A stretch of 64,000 nt of DNA from CAVRCA01 sp963719345 (lineage in GTDB: Bacteria > Pseudomonadota > Alphaproteobacteria > Acetobacterales > Acetobacteraceae), in assembly GCA_963719345.1 (NCBI GenBank), contig CAVRCA010000009.1, positions 1-64,000 on the forward strand. The letters are read 5' to 3'. The position numbers were made by a program, and so were the translations under genes. Under the pieces are notes generated by a model. The model ran no database searches. It was not told the DNA's origin and worked only from the letters and a program-made list of their open reading frames with translations. Below, piece by piece: positions 35,460 to 44,036 of the stretch. Every line of letters starts with the position of its first letter. The first letter of the stretch is position 1.

Positions 35460-35662
35460 CGCTGATCATCCGGCTCAACGGCGAGAGCCAGCAACTCGGG
35501 AGCGCCACCGTCGCCGAGTTGCTGGCCGCGCGCGGGGTTGAGCGGCGTCGCGGCGTCGCCGTCGCGGTCAACGGCGAGGTTGTCCCGGCGCGCCGCTGGG
35601 AGGAGCATCGGTTGGCCGACGGCGATGACGTCGAGATCGTCAGGCCGATTGGAGGAGGCTGA
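35456..35662 (+). CDS. thiS: Sulfur carrier protein ThiS
   Basis: A 68-residue ubiquitin-like sulfur carrier. It starts MTLIIRLNGESQQLGSATVA, contains VAVNGEVVPARRW, and ends EIVRPIGGG with the terminal Gly-Gly needed for adenylation and thiocarboxylate formation. It carries the sulfur used by ThiG. ATG overlaps the thiO stop; one base separates its stop from thiG. Confidence 0.94.
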   Translation: MTLIIRLNGESQQLGSATVAELLAARGVERRRGVAVAVNGEVVPARRWEEHRLADGDDVEIVRPIGGG

Positions 35663-35663
35663 G

Positions 35664-36464
35664 ATGAACGTCACCACGCCGGCCAAGATCGAGCCGGCCG
35701 ATCCACTGGTCATTGCCGACCGTCACTACAAGTCGCGGCTGTTCATGGGCAGCGGCGGCTATCCAAACCAGCAGATCATGCTCAATTCGCTGTTCGCCGC
35801 GCGCCCCGCGCTGGTCACCATGGCGGTGCGGCGGGCCAGTCTGGAGAGCTATCCCGAGAGCCTGATCGATCTGCTCGGCAAAAAGTTCGACCTGCTGCCG
35901 AATACGGCCGGGTGCGCGACGGTGCGCGACGCGGTGCTGACCGCGCAGCTCGGCCGCGAGGCCCTGGAGACCAACTGGGTCAAGCTCGAGCTGATCGGCG
36001 ACCGGGAAACCCTGTACCCCGATGTCGAGCAGTTGCTGCGAGCGACGGAGGAGCTGGTGCGGGACGGCTTCGTGGTCCTGCCGTACTGCAACGAGGACCC
36101 GGTGAGCTGCCGCAAGCTGGCCGACGCAGGGGCAGCGGCCGTAATGCCGCTCGGGGCGCCGATCGGCACCGGCCTCGGCATCTGCAACCCGTACGCGATC
36201 GAGCACATCTGCCGCAACAGCACGGTACCGGTGATCCTGGACGCCGGCATCGGCACCGCCTCGGACGCGGCGCTGGCGATGGAGCTCGGCTGCGACGGCG
36301 TGCTGCTCAACACCGCCGTTGCCCGCGCACACGATCCGCGGCGCATGGCGGTGGCGATGCGATCAGCGGTGGAGGCCGGCCGCGGCGCCCGGCTGGCCGG
36401 CCGCATCCCCAAGCGCACCCAGGCCGAGCCGTCGAGCCCGCAGCTTGGCCTGATCGGCGGGTGA
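35664..36464 (+). CDS. thiG: Thiazole synthase ThiG
   Basis: A 266-residue TIM-barrel enzyme that condenses deoxyxylulose 5-phosphate, iminoglycine and ThiS-thiocarboxylate to the thiazole phosphate. The Schiff-base lysine lies in NWVKLELIGDRETLYPDV; other hallmarks are RLFMGSGGYPN, VLPYCNEDPVSCRKL, MPLGAPIGTGLGICNPYAIE and DAGIGTASDAALAMELGCDG. ATG 35664 follows GGAGGAGGCTGAG. Its stop overlaps the thiE start (GTGA). Confidence 0.95.
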   Translation: MNVTTPAKIEPADPLVIADRHYKSRLFMGSGGYPNQQIMLNSLFAARPALVTMAVRRASLESYPESLIDLLGKKFDLLPNTAGCATVRDAVLTAQLGREALETNWVKLELIGDRETLYPDVEQLLRATEELVRDGFVVLPYCNEDPVSCRKLADAGAAAVMPLGAPIGTGLGICNPYAIEHICRNSTVPVILDAGIGTASDAALAMELGCDGVLLNTAVARAHDPRRMAVAMRSAVEAGRGARLAGRIPKRTQAEPSSPQLGLIGG

Positions 36465-37102
36465 GGCTGCCGTGGCCGCCGCTGCTGGTCATCACCGATC
36501 GGCATCAGGCAGTGCGGCCGCTTGAGGAAATCGCCGACGCGGCCTTCGCCGTCGGCTGCCGCTGGCTGAGTCTTCGCGAGAAAGATCTGCCCGGCGAGGA
36601 TCGGCTGCGCCTGCTCCGGCGCTTGATCGCGGTCGGTCGCCCTTGGGGCGCGGTCGTCGGTGTGCACGGCGACCAAGCCGCCGCGGCGCTGTGCAGGGTG
36701 CCGCTCCACCTGCCCTCGGGTGCCTCGACCACCGAAGCTCGAGGCGCGCTCGGTCCGCATGCGCTTATCGGGCTTTCGGGCCATGACGATGATCTGCTCG
36801 CTGGCGCCGATGTCGAAACGGCGGATTACATGACGATGAGTCCCTACGCGACGACCCGCAGCAAGCCTGGATACGGACCGGCGCTTGGGGCACCCGGGCT
36901 TGCGGCGTGCGTCAGCCGCGCCGTCCTGCCGGTGATCGCCCTCGGGGGCATTGCAGCCGCCGATGTGACCGATTGCCTTGCCGCCGGCGCGGCGGGAGTT
37001 GCGGTGATGGGCAGCGTGATGCGCGCCGCCGAGCCCGACACTGCGGTTCGCGACCTGCTGCGCGGGTTCTCCCTCTCCCTTTGTGGGAGAGGGTCGGGGT
37101 GA
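36461..37102 (+). CDS. thiE: Thiamine-phosphate synthase ThiE
   Basis: A 213-residue TIM-barrel enzyme joining the pyrimidine and thiazole halves of thiamine. It starts at GTG 36461 (VRLPWPPLLVITDRHQAVRP), overlapping the thiG stop. It has LSLREKDLPGEDRLRLLRRL, the phosphate loop MTMSPYATTRSKPGYGPALG, VIALGGIAAADV and GVAVMGSVMRA. It is divergent for ThiE: the usual VHLGQ-like strand is replaced by VPLHLPSG. The last 11 or so residues (FSLSLCGRGSG) come from a dispersed palindromic repeat at the 3' end. thiC and thiD are not in this window. Confidence 0.87.
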   Translation: MRLPWPPLLVITDRHQAVRPLEEIADAAFAVGCRWLSLREKDLPGEDRLRLLRRLIAVGRPWGAVVGVHGDQAAAALCRVPLHLPSGASTTEARGALGPHALIGLSGHDDDLLAGADVETADYMTMSPYATTRSKPGYGPALGAPGLAACVSRAVLPVIALGGIAAADVTDCLAAGAAGVAVMGSVMRAAEPDTAVRDLLRGFSLSLCGRGSG

Positions 37103-37106
37103 GGGA
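37068..37106. repeat. Dispersed palindromic repeat, type A, overlapping thiE
   Basis: CCCTCTCCCTTTGTGGGAGA and GGGTCGGGGTGAGGG form the same CTCTCCC/GGGAGAG hairpin type as at 26370 and 42590. Here the repeat lies inside the end of the thiE reading frame and supplies its last codons and stop. Confidence 0.7.
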
Positions 37107-37118
37107 GGCGGCCGCGTA

Positions 37119-37589
37119 TCAGCCGGGCTGCTTGACCCGGTAGTTGCGATGGCAGGCGCCGCATGCCTTGCCCATCTCCTGGAAGGCGCTCGCGAACGCC
37201 GCGGGGTCGTTGGCGTCGGCCGCCTTGGCCAGTTCCGCCGAAGTGGTCGCCAGGTTGCCGGCGGCCTTCTCGAATCCCGGCCGGTCCGACCAGACCGCCG
37301 GCAGCGCCCGGGTGTCGTGCCCGTGCTCGGTACCGACGGGGAACATGTTGGGCACGTTGCTCGCCCACTTGTTGATTGCCAGGGCATCGGCTTTGAACGG
37401 CTTGACGTCCGTTACCTTGGCGTCGATCGCGCGCTTCATGTCGGCCGCGTTCGCCCCCATCAGGGCATAGGCCGCCTGACGCGCCCCGATGATCCCGTCG
37501 GCGGGGACCTGCACGGTCTGCGTCTGCGCCTGTGCCAGCCCTAGACACCCGGCAGCCAGCGCCAAGCCGGTCAGAACGTAACCCCGCAT
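37119..37589 (-). CDS. Cytochrome c' family protein
   Basis: A 156-residue periplasmic haem protein. Signal peptide MRGYVLTGLALAAGCLGLAQ cleaved near AQA, then four helices, with the haem-binding CGACH at residues 143-147 (GKACGACHRNYRVKQPG), the usual C-terminal position for cytochromes c'. These bind NO or CO and may protect against nitrosative stress. ATG 37589 is chosen to place the signal peptide at the N-terminus; 37607 is an in-frame alternative. It is convergent with thiE (16 bases between stops). Confidence 0.88.
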   Translation of the reverse strand: MRGYVLTGLALAAGCLGLAQAQTQTVQVPADGIIGARQAAYALMGANAADMKRAIDAKVTDVKPFKADALAINKWASNVPNMFPVGTEHGHDTRALPAVWSDRPGFEKAAGNLATTSAELAKAADANDPAAFASAFQEMGKACGACHRNYRVKQPG

Positions 37590-37628
37590 TCTTATTCCCC
37601 TGTTCAACTCGAACTTGCCCTGTTCAGT

Positions 37629-38120
37629 TCACACGTCAGGCGCCGCTGATCTTAGCGCCACCTGCTGACCGACCCCCATCGGGCGCGGCCAGCTTGCCTG
37701 AGCCGCCATCGCGGCCTCGATCTGCGCCAGCCGCTCGGCCGGGAACGGCGCTGAGCGCCGCGCGGACAGATCGACGTGGATCGCGAGCTGCTCCATCAGC
37801 GCGGCGCGACGCGCCTGGCCGGGTCGGAACATCTCCTGCGCGATGTGCATGCGCTTGGCGTCGACCGCCAGCACATGGTTGCGGACCGTCACGTCCTCGC
37901 CGGACGGCACCGGCCGCTCCAGCAGCGTGTGCGTCTCCAGGGTGAAGGTGGAGAAACGGGTCGCCCGCCGGTACGCTGTCCCGATGCCGATCCCGTCATA
38001 GAGAACGTCGATCGCATGGTCGAAGATGACCACCGCGTAGGCCGGCGACAGGACGTTCCGTGCATCGACCCAGTCCGGCCGGACGCGCTCCCGATGTTCC
38101 GTGTAGCCGGTGTCGACCAT
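37629..38120 (-). CDS. Hotdog-fold thioesterase family protein
   Basis: A 163-residue 4HBT/hotdog protein. The N-terminus MVDTGYTEHRERVRPDWVDA leads to HAIDVLYDGIGIGTAYRRAT (the region of the hotdog helix), FTLETHTLLERPVPSGEDVT and VDAKRMHIAQEMFRPGQ. It resembles thioesterases associated with carnitine catabolism (C-terminal domain of carnitine dehydrogenase, betainyl-CoA thioesterase), but the substrate is unproven. It is divergent from the penicillin acylase gene, 114 bases away, sharing an upstream region with a strong palindrome. The minus-strand frame stays open far upstream to 40046, but that is antisense to the acylase and not coding. Confidence 0.82.
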   Translation of the reverse strand: MVDTGYTEHRERVRPDWVDARNVLSPAYAVVIFDHAIDVLYDGIGIGTAYRRATRFSTFTLETHTLLERPVPSGEDVTVRNHVLAVDAKRMHIAQEMFRPGQARRAALMEQLAIHVDLSARRSAPFPAERLAQIEAAMAAQASWPRPMGVGQQVALRSAAPDV

Positions 38121-38188
38121 TCCCTCGCGCCCCTGGGCTAGCGGACTATCCGGCAGTTTCACGCTCTTGGGAACCACCTTGCCGTAAG

Positions 38189-38220
38189 CCGGGCGGCTTG
38201 GAACCTGCCGAGCCGCCCGG
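38189..38220. promoter_or_regulatory. 10-bp inverted repeat upstream of the acylase gene
   Basis: CCGGGCGGCT (38189-38198) and AGCCGCCCGG (38211-38220) form a perfect 10-bp inverted repeat with a 12-base spacer, ending 14 bases before the acylase ATG and 68 bases from the divergent thioesterase start. It may be an operator for a dimeric regulator or a leader hairpin. Confidence 0.5.
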
Positions 38221-38234
38221 CGCGTTAGCGGCCA

Positions 38235-40453
38235 ATGTCCGTATTGTCTTCCGTGCTGAGGGCGGCCGCCGCGACCCTTCCCGGAGGTCGCGCGCTCTTC
38301 CCCGAACCTCGCAGCATCGATCAACGCCTCGCGCGCATGCCGGTACGGGGGCTGCCGCTCGATCACCCGGTCACGATTCGCTGGAACGACTATGCCGTCC
38401 CCTTCATCGAGGCGGCGAGCGACCGTGATCTCGCCTTCACGCTCGGGCTCGTTCACGTCCATCTGCGAGAAGGCCAGCTCGCGCTCGCCAAGCGCATCGT
38501 CTACGGGCGGCTCTCCGAGGTGGCCGGCCGGTTCGCCCGGGACTTTGATTGCACCTTGCGGACCATCGATTTTCCCGGCGCGAGCGCTGCGATCGAGGCC
38601 GGCATGGTACCCGAGACCCTGGCCTGGACGCAGGCTTTTGTCTCCGGACTGAACTGGTATCAGTCGCATGTGCGCCCGACCCCGCCGGAATACGGGCTGC
38701 TCGGCCTCTCGCGCGAGGTCTGGACGGTGCGGGATCTGCTTGCGATCGGCCGGCTTGCGGGCACCGACATCAACTGGCTGACCTATTTCGGCCTGATCGG
38801 CCGGCGAGGCACGCCGGATTGGCCGAATGTCTGGCGCCGCGCGCTGGAGGCCGGCGGGCGGACGCTCAGCTTCGGCCCGGCCGACAGGCAAGCGTTGGCA
38901 GCAAACCTCCTGCTCGGCTTCAGCCGCTCCGGCAGCAACTGCATCGTGGTTTCTCCCGAGCGGAGCGCCAGCGGCGGCGCGCTGCTGGCGAGCGATCCGC
39001 ATTTGTCCTTGCTGCTGCCAAATCTCTGGATTCTCGCGGGCGTGCGCTCGCCGTCCTACAACCTGGTCGGTCTGATGCCGGCGGGGCTGCCGCTGTTCGG
39101 GCTCGGCCGCAGCGAACGGATCGCCTGGGGCGGCACCAACATGCGCGCGGCGGTCAGCGATCTTTATGATGTGACCGGCGAAAAGCTGGAAAGTCGCGGG
39201 GAGCGGCTGCGCGTTCGACTGGGATGCGGCAAAACCGTTCTTCGCCGCCGCTCGCGCCTCGGGCCGATCCTCTCCGATGCGCCGCACTTCAAGGCACCGC
39301 CGAACGCCGCCATCGCGCTGCGCTGGGCCGGGCACGAAGCGAGCGACGAGATCACCGCCTTCCTGCGCGCGGCTCGCGCGACCACGCCCGACGAGTTCCG
39401 GGCGGCGTTCGCGACCTACGCGGTCGGGCCCCAGAACATGCAGTTCGCCGGTCGGGACGGCAACATCGGTCAGATCATGGCGGTCTGGCTGCCCCGACGG
39501 CGTTACCAAACTCCGCCGGATCTGGTGCTGGACCCCGCCGACCCCGCGATGGAGTGGGATGGGTTCGCGACCTCCGTCGATCTCCCATGGTCGCTCAATC
39601 CGCCCAGCGGTTTTCTCGCCTCGGCCAACAATCCACCGACCGCGACGGACATCCCGGTCGGGTTTTTCTTCATCACTTCGGAGCGCGTGGAACGGTTGCA
39701 GGCGCTTTTGGCGGCAAAGCCGAAACTCTCCGTCGATGATCTTCGGGCATTGCAGCGCGATGTCGTCTCGCCGGCCTCGGCGCGGCTCAGGGACGGGCTG
39801 TACGCGCCATCGAAGATGCCGGGCTGGCACCGGAGCAGCCCGCGCTGCTAACGCGCCTGCGGGATTGGGACGGCAGCTACGAAATATCGGCAGCCGGCCC
39901 GGTTGCGTTCGAGACCCTGCTGTATCGCGTGTTCCATGGCTTGCCGAACCCGCCCCGGGCGGACTGGAGCGAGATCGCGACATTCTTGTTAAGCGATCTT
40001 GCCGCGCTCTCAACGCCCGATCGAACCGCGCTGCTGCGCGACGCACTCACGGCTGCGGCAACAGACTGCGCGCGTTTCCCGACATGGGGCGATATGCATG
40101 TTATGCGGGTGCAATCGGTGTTCGCCAACATTCCGGTCATCGGCTCGCGTTTCCGGCTCCCCGACTACCCTGTCGCAGGCTCCCGGGAGACGGTGATGAA
40201 AACGTATCATGGCGTGGTCAACGACCGGCACCCGGCCGGCTACGGGTCGCAGTCGCGTTTCATTGCCGACATGTCGGACCCCGACGCGAGTTGGTTCGTC
40301 CTCTTCGGCGGCCAGGATGGCTGGTTCGGCAGCGCCAATTTCGCCGACCAGATCCCGCTCTGGCGGGCTGGCGAATATGTCCGGATGCCGCTTACTCCAG
40401 GCGCAATCGAGCGGGCATTCCCCCGGGTGCAACGCCTGGAGCGGGCCGAGTGA
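38235..40453 (+). pseudogene. Penicillin-acylase-family amidase, single frameshift
   Basis: Ntn-hydrolase of the penicillin G/acyl-homoserine-lactone acylase family, about 739 residues when repaired. It starts MSVLSSVLRAAAATLPGGRA with no clear cleavable signal. The alpha part has HLREGQLALAKRIVYGRLSE; the new N-terminus of the beta chain should be the Ser near residue 234 in SRSGSNCIVVSPERSASGGA, followed by LLASDPHLSLLLPN. The frame breaks near 39800, where GGGCTGTACGC lacks one G; the rest, VRAIEDAGLAPEQPALLTRL to FPRVQRLERAE, is one frame over and ends at 40453. The stop overlaps the GH3-family start (GTGA), so the amidase and an amide-forming enzyme are coupled. Error favoured over decay. 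Confidence 0.83.
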
Positions 40454-41958
40454 TCGACGCGACGCCCCTGCTGCGGGCCTACGCGCGACAGCGGCTGCGC
40501 GTTCTGGCGCGCCAGGATGCGCCGGCGGTCCAGCTCCGGCAGTTGCGATACCTCGTGAGCCGCGCCGCGGCGACCCGGTTCGGCCGCGCGCACGGGTTTG
40601 TTCGCATCCGCTCGGTGGCCGATTTCCAGGCGCGTACTCCGCTGCGGCGCTACGAGGATTTCTGGCGGGAGTTCTTCTCGCCCGTCTTTCCGCATCTGGC
40701 GGGCGTGACCTGGCCGGGGCGGGTGCCGTTCCTCGCGCTCTCGTCGGGCACCAGCAGCGGGACAACGAAATACGTCCCGGTCACGCCGGCGATGGCGCGG
40801 AGCAATCGCGCCGCGGCGCTCGACGTGCTCGTCCATCATGTCGCGAACCGCCCCCGCAGCCGCGTGCTGGCGGGCAAGAGTTTTCTCCTCGGCGGCAGCA
40901 CCGACCTGCGCCGGGAAGCGCCCGGTATCCGCAGCGGCGACCTCAGCGGCATCGCCGCGGCCCGGGTACCGCTCTGGGCGCGCCCCCGCTACTTCCCGCC
41001 GTCGGCGCTGGCGCTGATCGCCGATTGGGACCGCAAGATGGATGTGCTGGCACGCCTGTCGCTCGCCGAGCCGATCCGGGCGCTGAGCGGGACGCCGAGC
41101 TGGCTGTTGCTGTTCTTCGAACGGCTCGCCGCCGTGCAGCGCGATCGGCCGCCCCGGCTTACCAGCTTCTATCCCGACCTCGAACTGCTGGCGCATGGCG
41201 GGGTGAACTTCGCCCCATACCGCTCCCGCTTCGAGGGGTGGCTCGCCGGTGGCCACGCCGAATTGCGGGAAGTCTATCCGGCCAGCGAGGGCTTTTTCGC
41301 CGTGGCCGACGGCGTGCCCGGCGCGGGCCTCCGCATGATCCTCGATCGCGGCTTGTTCTACGAGTTCGTGCCGCTCTCCGAACTGGGCTCGGCGTCGCCC
41401 ACCCGACACTGGATCGGCACCGCCGAGGCCGGCGTCGATTACGCCTTGGTGATCAGCTCGTGCGCGGGTCTCTGGTCCTACGTCGTCGGCGACGTGGTGC
41501 GGCTGGTGGACTGCTCGCCTCCTCGGCTGCTGGTGACGGGGCGCACCTCCTACTTCCTCTCGGCATTCGGCGAGCACGTGGCAGGCGAGGAGATCGAGCG
41601 CGCGGTCATCCATGCAGCGGCGTGGCTGGGCGCCGATGTGGCGGAGTTTGCCGCCGGGTCGGAGCTGGTTGGAGCGAAGGGGCGTCACGTGTTCGTGGTC
41701 GAGTTCGACGGCGAGAGGCCGCCCGGTCCCGAGGACTTCGCCGCCCGGCTGGACACGGCATTGTCGCGGGCCAACGAGGATTACGCGGCGCACCGCCGAG
41801 GCGGGCAGTTGCTGCCGCCACGCGTGTTGGTCGCCCCGGCGGGGGCCTTTACCGATTGGCTGCGTGGCCGAGGTCGGCTGGGCGGACAGAACAAGGTGCC
41901 GCGCGTCATCACCGATCCCGCGCTGCTCGGTTCTCTCCTGCGGCAAGTCGGGGCATAG
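40450..41958 (+). CDS. GH3-family acyl-adenylating amido synthetase
   Basis: A 502-residue GH3 (auxin-responsive promoter) family protein. In plants such enzymes adenylate carboxylic acids like indole-acetate or jasmonate and join them to amino acids. The ATP motif is LALSSGTSSGTTKYVPVTPA (about residues 95-115); VYPASEGFFAV and SYVVGDVVRLVD match the second and third nucleotide motifs; FGEHVAGEEIERAV is the C-domain hinge. No signal or membrane segment. GTG 40450 overlaps the acylase stop, so it is translated with an amide hydrolase. The bacterial substrate is unknown; the same operon suggests turnover of an N-acyl compound. Confidence 0.88.
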   Translation: MIDATPLLRAYARQRLRVLARQDAPAVQLRQLRYLVSRAAATRFGRAHGFVRIRSVADFQARTPLRRYEDFWREFFSPVFPHLAGVTWPGRVPFLALSSGTSSGTTKYVPVTPAMARSNRAAALDVLVHHVANRPRSRVLAGKSFLLGGSTDLRREAPGIRSGDLSGIAAARVPLWARPRYFPPSALALIADWDRKMDVLARLSLAEPIRALSGTPSWLLLFFERLAAVQRDRPPRLTSFYPDLELLAHGGVNFAPYRSRFEGWLAGGHAELREVYPASEGFFAVADGVPGAGLRMILDRGLFYEFVPLSELGSASPTRHWIGTAEAGVDYALVISSCAGLWSYVVGDVVRLVDCSPPRLLVTGRTSYFLSAFGEHVAGEEIERAVIHAAAWLGADVAEFAAGSELVGAKGRHVFVVEFDGERPPGPEDFAARLDTALSRANEDYAAHRRGGQLLPPRVLVAPAGAFTDWLRGRGRLGGQNKVPRVITDPALLGSLLRQVGA

Positions 41959-42011
41959 TGCCGAAACGGCCCGCGGCCCATATAAGGTCGGCCATGATGG
42001 AGGAGCGCAGC

Positions 42012-42590
42012 ATGACGGATCAGGCCAAGACCGATCAGGCCAAGCCGGGGCAGGAGGCGGCCACTCTCGGCGGCGGATGCTTCTGGTGCCTGGAAGCCGT
42101 GTTCAAGGACCTCGACGGCGTGCAGTCGGTGATGTCCGGCTACGCCGGCGGGCACGTCGCCAATCCGAGCTATCGGCAGGTCTGCACCGGCCGCACCGGC
42201 CACGCCGAGGTCACGCAGATCGTGTTCGACCCGAAGGTGGTCTCCTACGAGGACCTGTTGCGGGTCTTTTTCTCCATTCACGACCCGACCACCCGCGACC
42301 GGCAGGGCAACGACGTTGGGCCGCAGTATCGCTCCATTATCCTCACCCACTCCGACGCCCAGCGCACTGCGGCCGAAGCGGTGACGAAGGAAGTGGCGGA
42401 CGCCAAAATCTGGCCGGGCAAGCTGGTCACGGAAATCGAGCCGTTAGAAGTGTTCTACGAGGCGGAACCCGAGCACCACGACTACTACGCCCGAAATCCG
42501 TACACCGGGTATTGCCAGGTCGTGGTCGCGCCCAAGGTGGCGAAGTTCCGCAAGACGTTTTCCCACCGCCTCAAATCGCGGGCTGCGTAG
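42012..42590 (+). CDS. msrA: Peptide-methionine (S)-S-oxide reductase MsrA
   Basis: A 192-residue methionine sulfoxide reductase A. Catalytic GGGCFWCLEAVFKDLDGVQS with nucleophile Cys, then GHAEVTQIVFDP, FFSIHDPTTRDRQGNDVGPQ and the C-terminal EHHDYYARNPYTGYCQVVVA with a resolving Cys. No signal peptide, so cytosolic. ATG 42012 follows GGAGGAGCGCAGC; ATGs at 41994 and 41997 would add five or six residues. It starts 53 bases after the GH3 gene. Confidence 0.95.
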   Translation: MTDQAKTDQAKPGQEAATLGGGCFWCLEAVFKDLDGVQSVMSGYAGGHVANPSYRQVCTGRTGHAEVTQIVFDPKVVSYEDLLRVFFSIHDPTTRDRQGNDVGPQYRSIILTHSDAQRTAAEAVTKEVADAKIWPGKLVTEIEPLEVFYEAEPEHHDYYARNPYTGYCQVVVAPKVAKFRKTFSHRLKSRAA

Positions 42591-42668
42591 CCCTCATCCA
42601 ACCCTCTCCCGGCGGGAGAGGGCTTCACTTCTCCCTCTCCCTCGGGAAGGGGCCAGGGTGAGGGACGA
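42590..42668. repeat. Dispersed palindromic repeat, type A (two units)
   Basis: CCCTCATCCAACCCTCTCCC with GGCGGGAGAGGGC, then CTCCCTCTCCCTCGGGAAGG and GGTGAGGGACG. It nearly repeats the 26370 element. It occupies the gap between msrA and pimC and may act as a hairpin attenuating read-through. Confidence 0.7.
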
Positions 42669-42692
42669 CCTCCGCAAATCCAGGAGCACCGC

Positions 42693-43889
42693 ATGGACCT
42701 GAACTTCACGCCCGAGGAAGTCGCCTTCCGCGAAGAGGCTCGCCGTTTCTTTCGGGACGAGTTTCCCGCCGATCTCCGCGAAAAGACGGCGGCCGGCCAC
42801 CCGCTGAGCAAGGAAGAGATGGTCCGCTCCCAGCGCACGCTGAACGCGCGCGGCTGGGCAGTGCCGAACTGGCCGAAGGAGTGGGGCGGCCAGGATTGGA
42901 CCCCGGTGCAGGTCTACATGTACCAGGACGAGATGCAGCAGGCCTTCGTGCCGCCGCCGCTTGCCTTCAACGCCTCGATGGTCGGCCCCGTCATCGCCCA
43001 ATTCGGCAGCGACAAGCACAAGCGCCAATTCCTGGCGCGCGCCGCCAACCTCGACGATTGGTGGTGCCAGGGTTTTTCCGAGCCCGGCTCCGGGTCGGAC
43101 CTCGCCAGCCTGCGCACGCGCGCGGAGCGCCGCGGCGACACGTACATCATCAACGGCCAGAAAACCTGGACGACGCTGGCGCAACACGCCGACTGGATTT
43201 TCTGTCTGGTCCGCACTGATGCCGCCGCCAAGAAGCAGGAAGGCATTTCGTTCATCGTCTTTCCGATGACTCTCAAGGGCATCACGGTTCGGCCGATCCA
43301 GACGATCGACGGCGGCCACGAGGTCAACGAGGTGTTCTTCGACGACGTGGAAGTGCCGGCCGAAAACCTGATCGGCGAGGAGAACAAGGGCTGGGACTAC
43401 GCAAAATTCCTGCTCGGCAACGAGCGCACCGGCATCGCGCGCGTCGGCGCCTCGAAGGCGCAGGTTCAGCGCATCAAGCAACTGGCCGCACTGGAGACGG
43501 TCGGCGAGCGCCCGTTGATTGAGGACGCCAAGTTCCGTGAAAAACTGGCCGCGGTGGAGGTGGAGCTGAAAGCGCTGGAGATGACCCAGCTGCGCGTGGT
43601 TGCGGAAGAACGACGGATGGTGAAGGGCAAGCCCAACCCTGCTTCGTCCATCCTGAAGCTGAAGGGCTCTGTCATCCAGCAGCAGCTCACCGAGCTTGCG
43701 ATCGAGGTCGTCGGCCCGTTCGCGATGCCGTACCAGCCTGTCGAGGCGGGGCAGAATGAGCCGGTGGTCGGACCGGACTACGCCACCGAGGCGGCGCCCG
43801 ACTACTTCAACTACCGCAAGGTCTCGATCTACGGCGGCTCCAACGAGATCCAGCGCAACATCGTCGCCAAGGCGATTTTGGGGCTGTAG
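42693..43889 (+). CDS. pimC: Pimeloyl-CoA dehydrogenase large subunit-type acyl-CoA dehydrogenase
   Basis: A 398-residue acyl-CoA dehydrogenase closely resembling PimC of Rhodopseudomonas. It starts MDLNFTPEEVAFREEARRFF; WCQGFSEPGSGSDLASLRTR and INGQKTWTTLAQHADWIFCL form the FAD/substrate site; then IQTIDGGHEVNEVFFDDVEV, GWDYAKFLLGNERTGIARVG and SIYGGSNEIQRNIVAKAILG. PimC and PimD form the dehydrogenase for dicarboxylic acyl-CoAs in pimelate degradation. The partner-type gene follows 147 bases downstream, separated by a type B repeat. Confidence 0.9.
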   Translation: MDLNFTPEEVAFREEARRFFRDEFPADLREKTAAGHPLSKEEMVRSQRTLNARGWAVPNWPKEWGGQDWTPVQVYMYQDEMQQAFVPPPLAFNASMVGPVIAQFGSDKHKRQFLARAANLDDWWCQGFSEPGSGSDLASLRTRAERRGDTYIINGQKTWTTLAQHADWIFCLVRTDAAAKKQEGISFIVFPMTLKGITVRPIQTIDGGHEVNEVFFDDVEVPAENLIGEENKGWDYAKFLLGNERTGIARVGASKAQVQRIKQLAALETVGERPLIEDAKFREKLAAVEVELKALEMTQLRVVAEERRMVKGKPNPASSILKLKGSVIQQQLTELAIEVVGPFAMPYQPVEAGQNEPVVGPDYATEAAPDYFNYRKVSIYGGSNEIQRNIVAKAILGL

Positions 43890-43915
43890 GGCAGGGGGCC
43901 CTGATCACCGTTCTT

Positions 43916-43995
43916 GTCATTGCCGGGCTTGACCCGGCAATCCACGCCGCAAGATGCGGGAGCGGCATGGAAGCCGGATCAAGTCCGGGCATGAC
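43916..43995. repeat. Dispersed palindromic repeat, type B
   Basis: GTCATTGCCGGGCTTGACCC and GGATCAAGTCCGGGCATGAC form the ends of a palindromic element matching the design of 34012-34119. Lies between pimC and pimD and could fold in the transcript. Confidence 0.8.
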
Positions 43996-44036
43996 GCAGC
44001 AAGTACTTCCGTGAGTGAGGGAACAGGTTCCGGAAC

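Noticed and set aside
38121..40046. Upstream extension of the minus-strand thioesterase frame to 805 codons
   Set aside because: Antisense to the acylase, low-complexity Arg/Ala/Gly composition; only the last 163 codons match a protein family.
39277..40449. Possible long N-terminal extension of the GH3 gene
   Set aside because: The extension overlaps the acylase in another frame and has no similarity to GH3 proteins; the GTG at 40450 gives the normal length.
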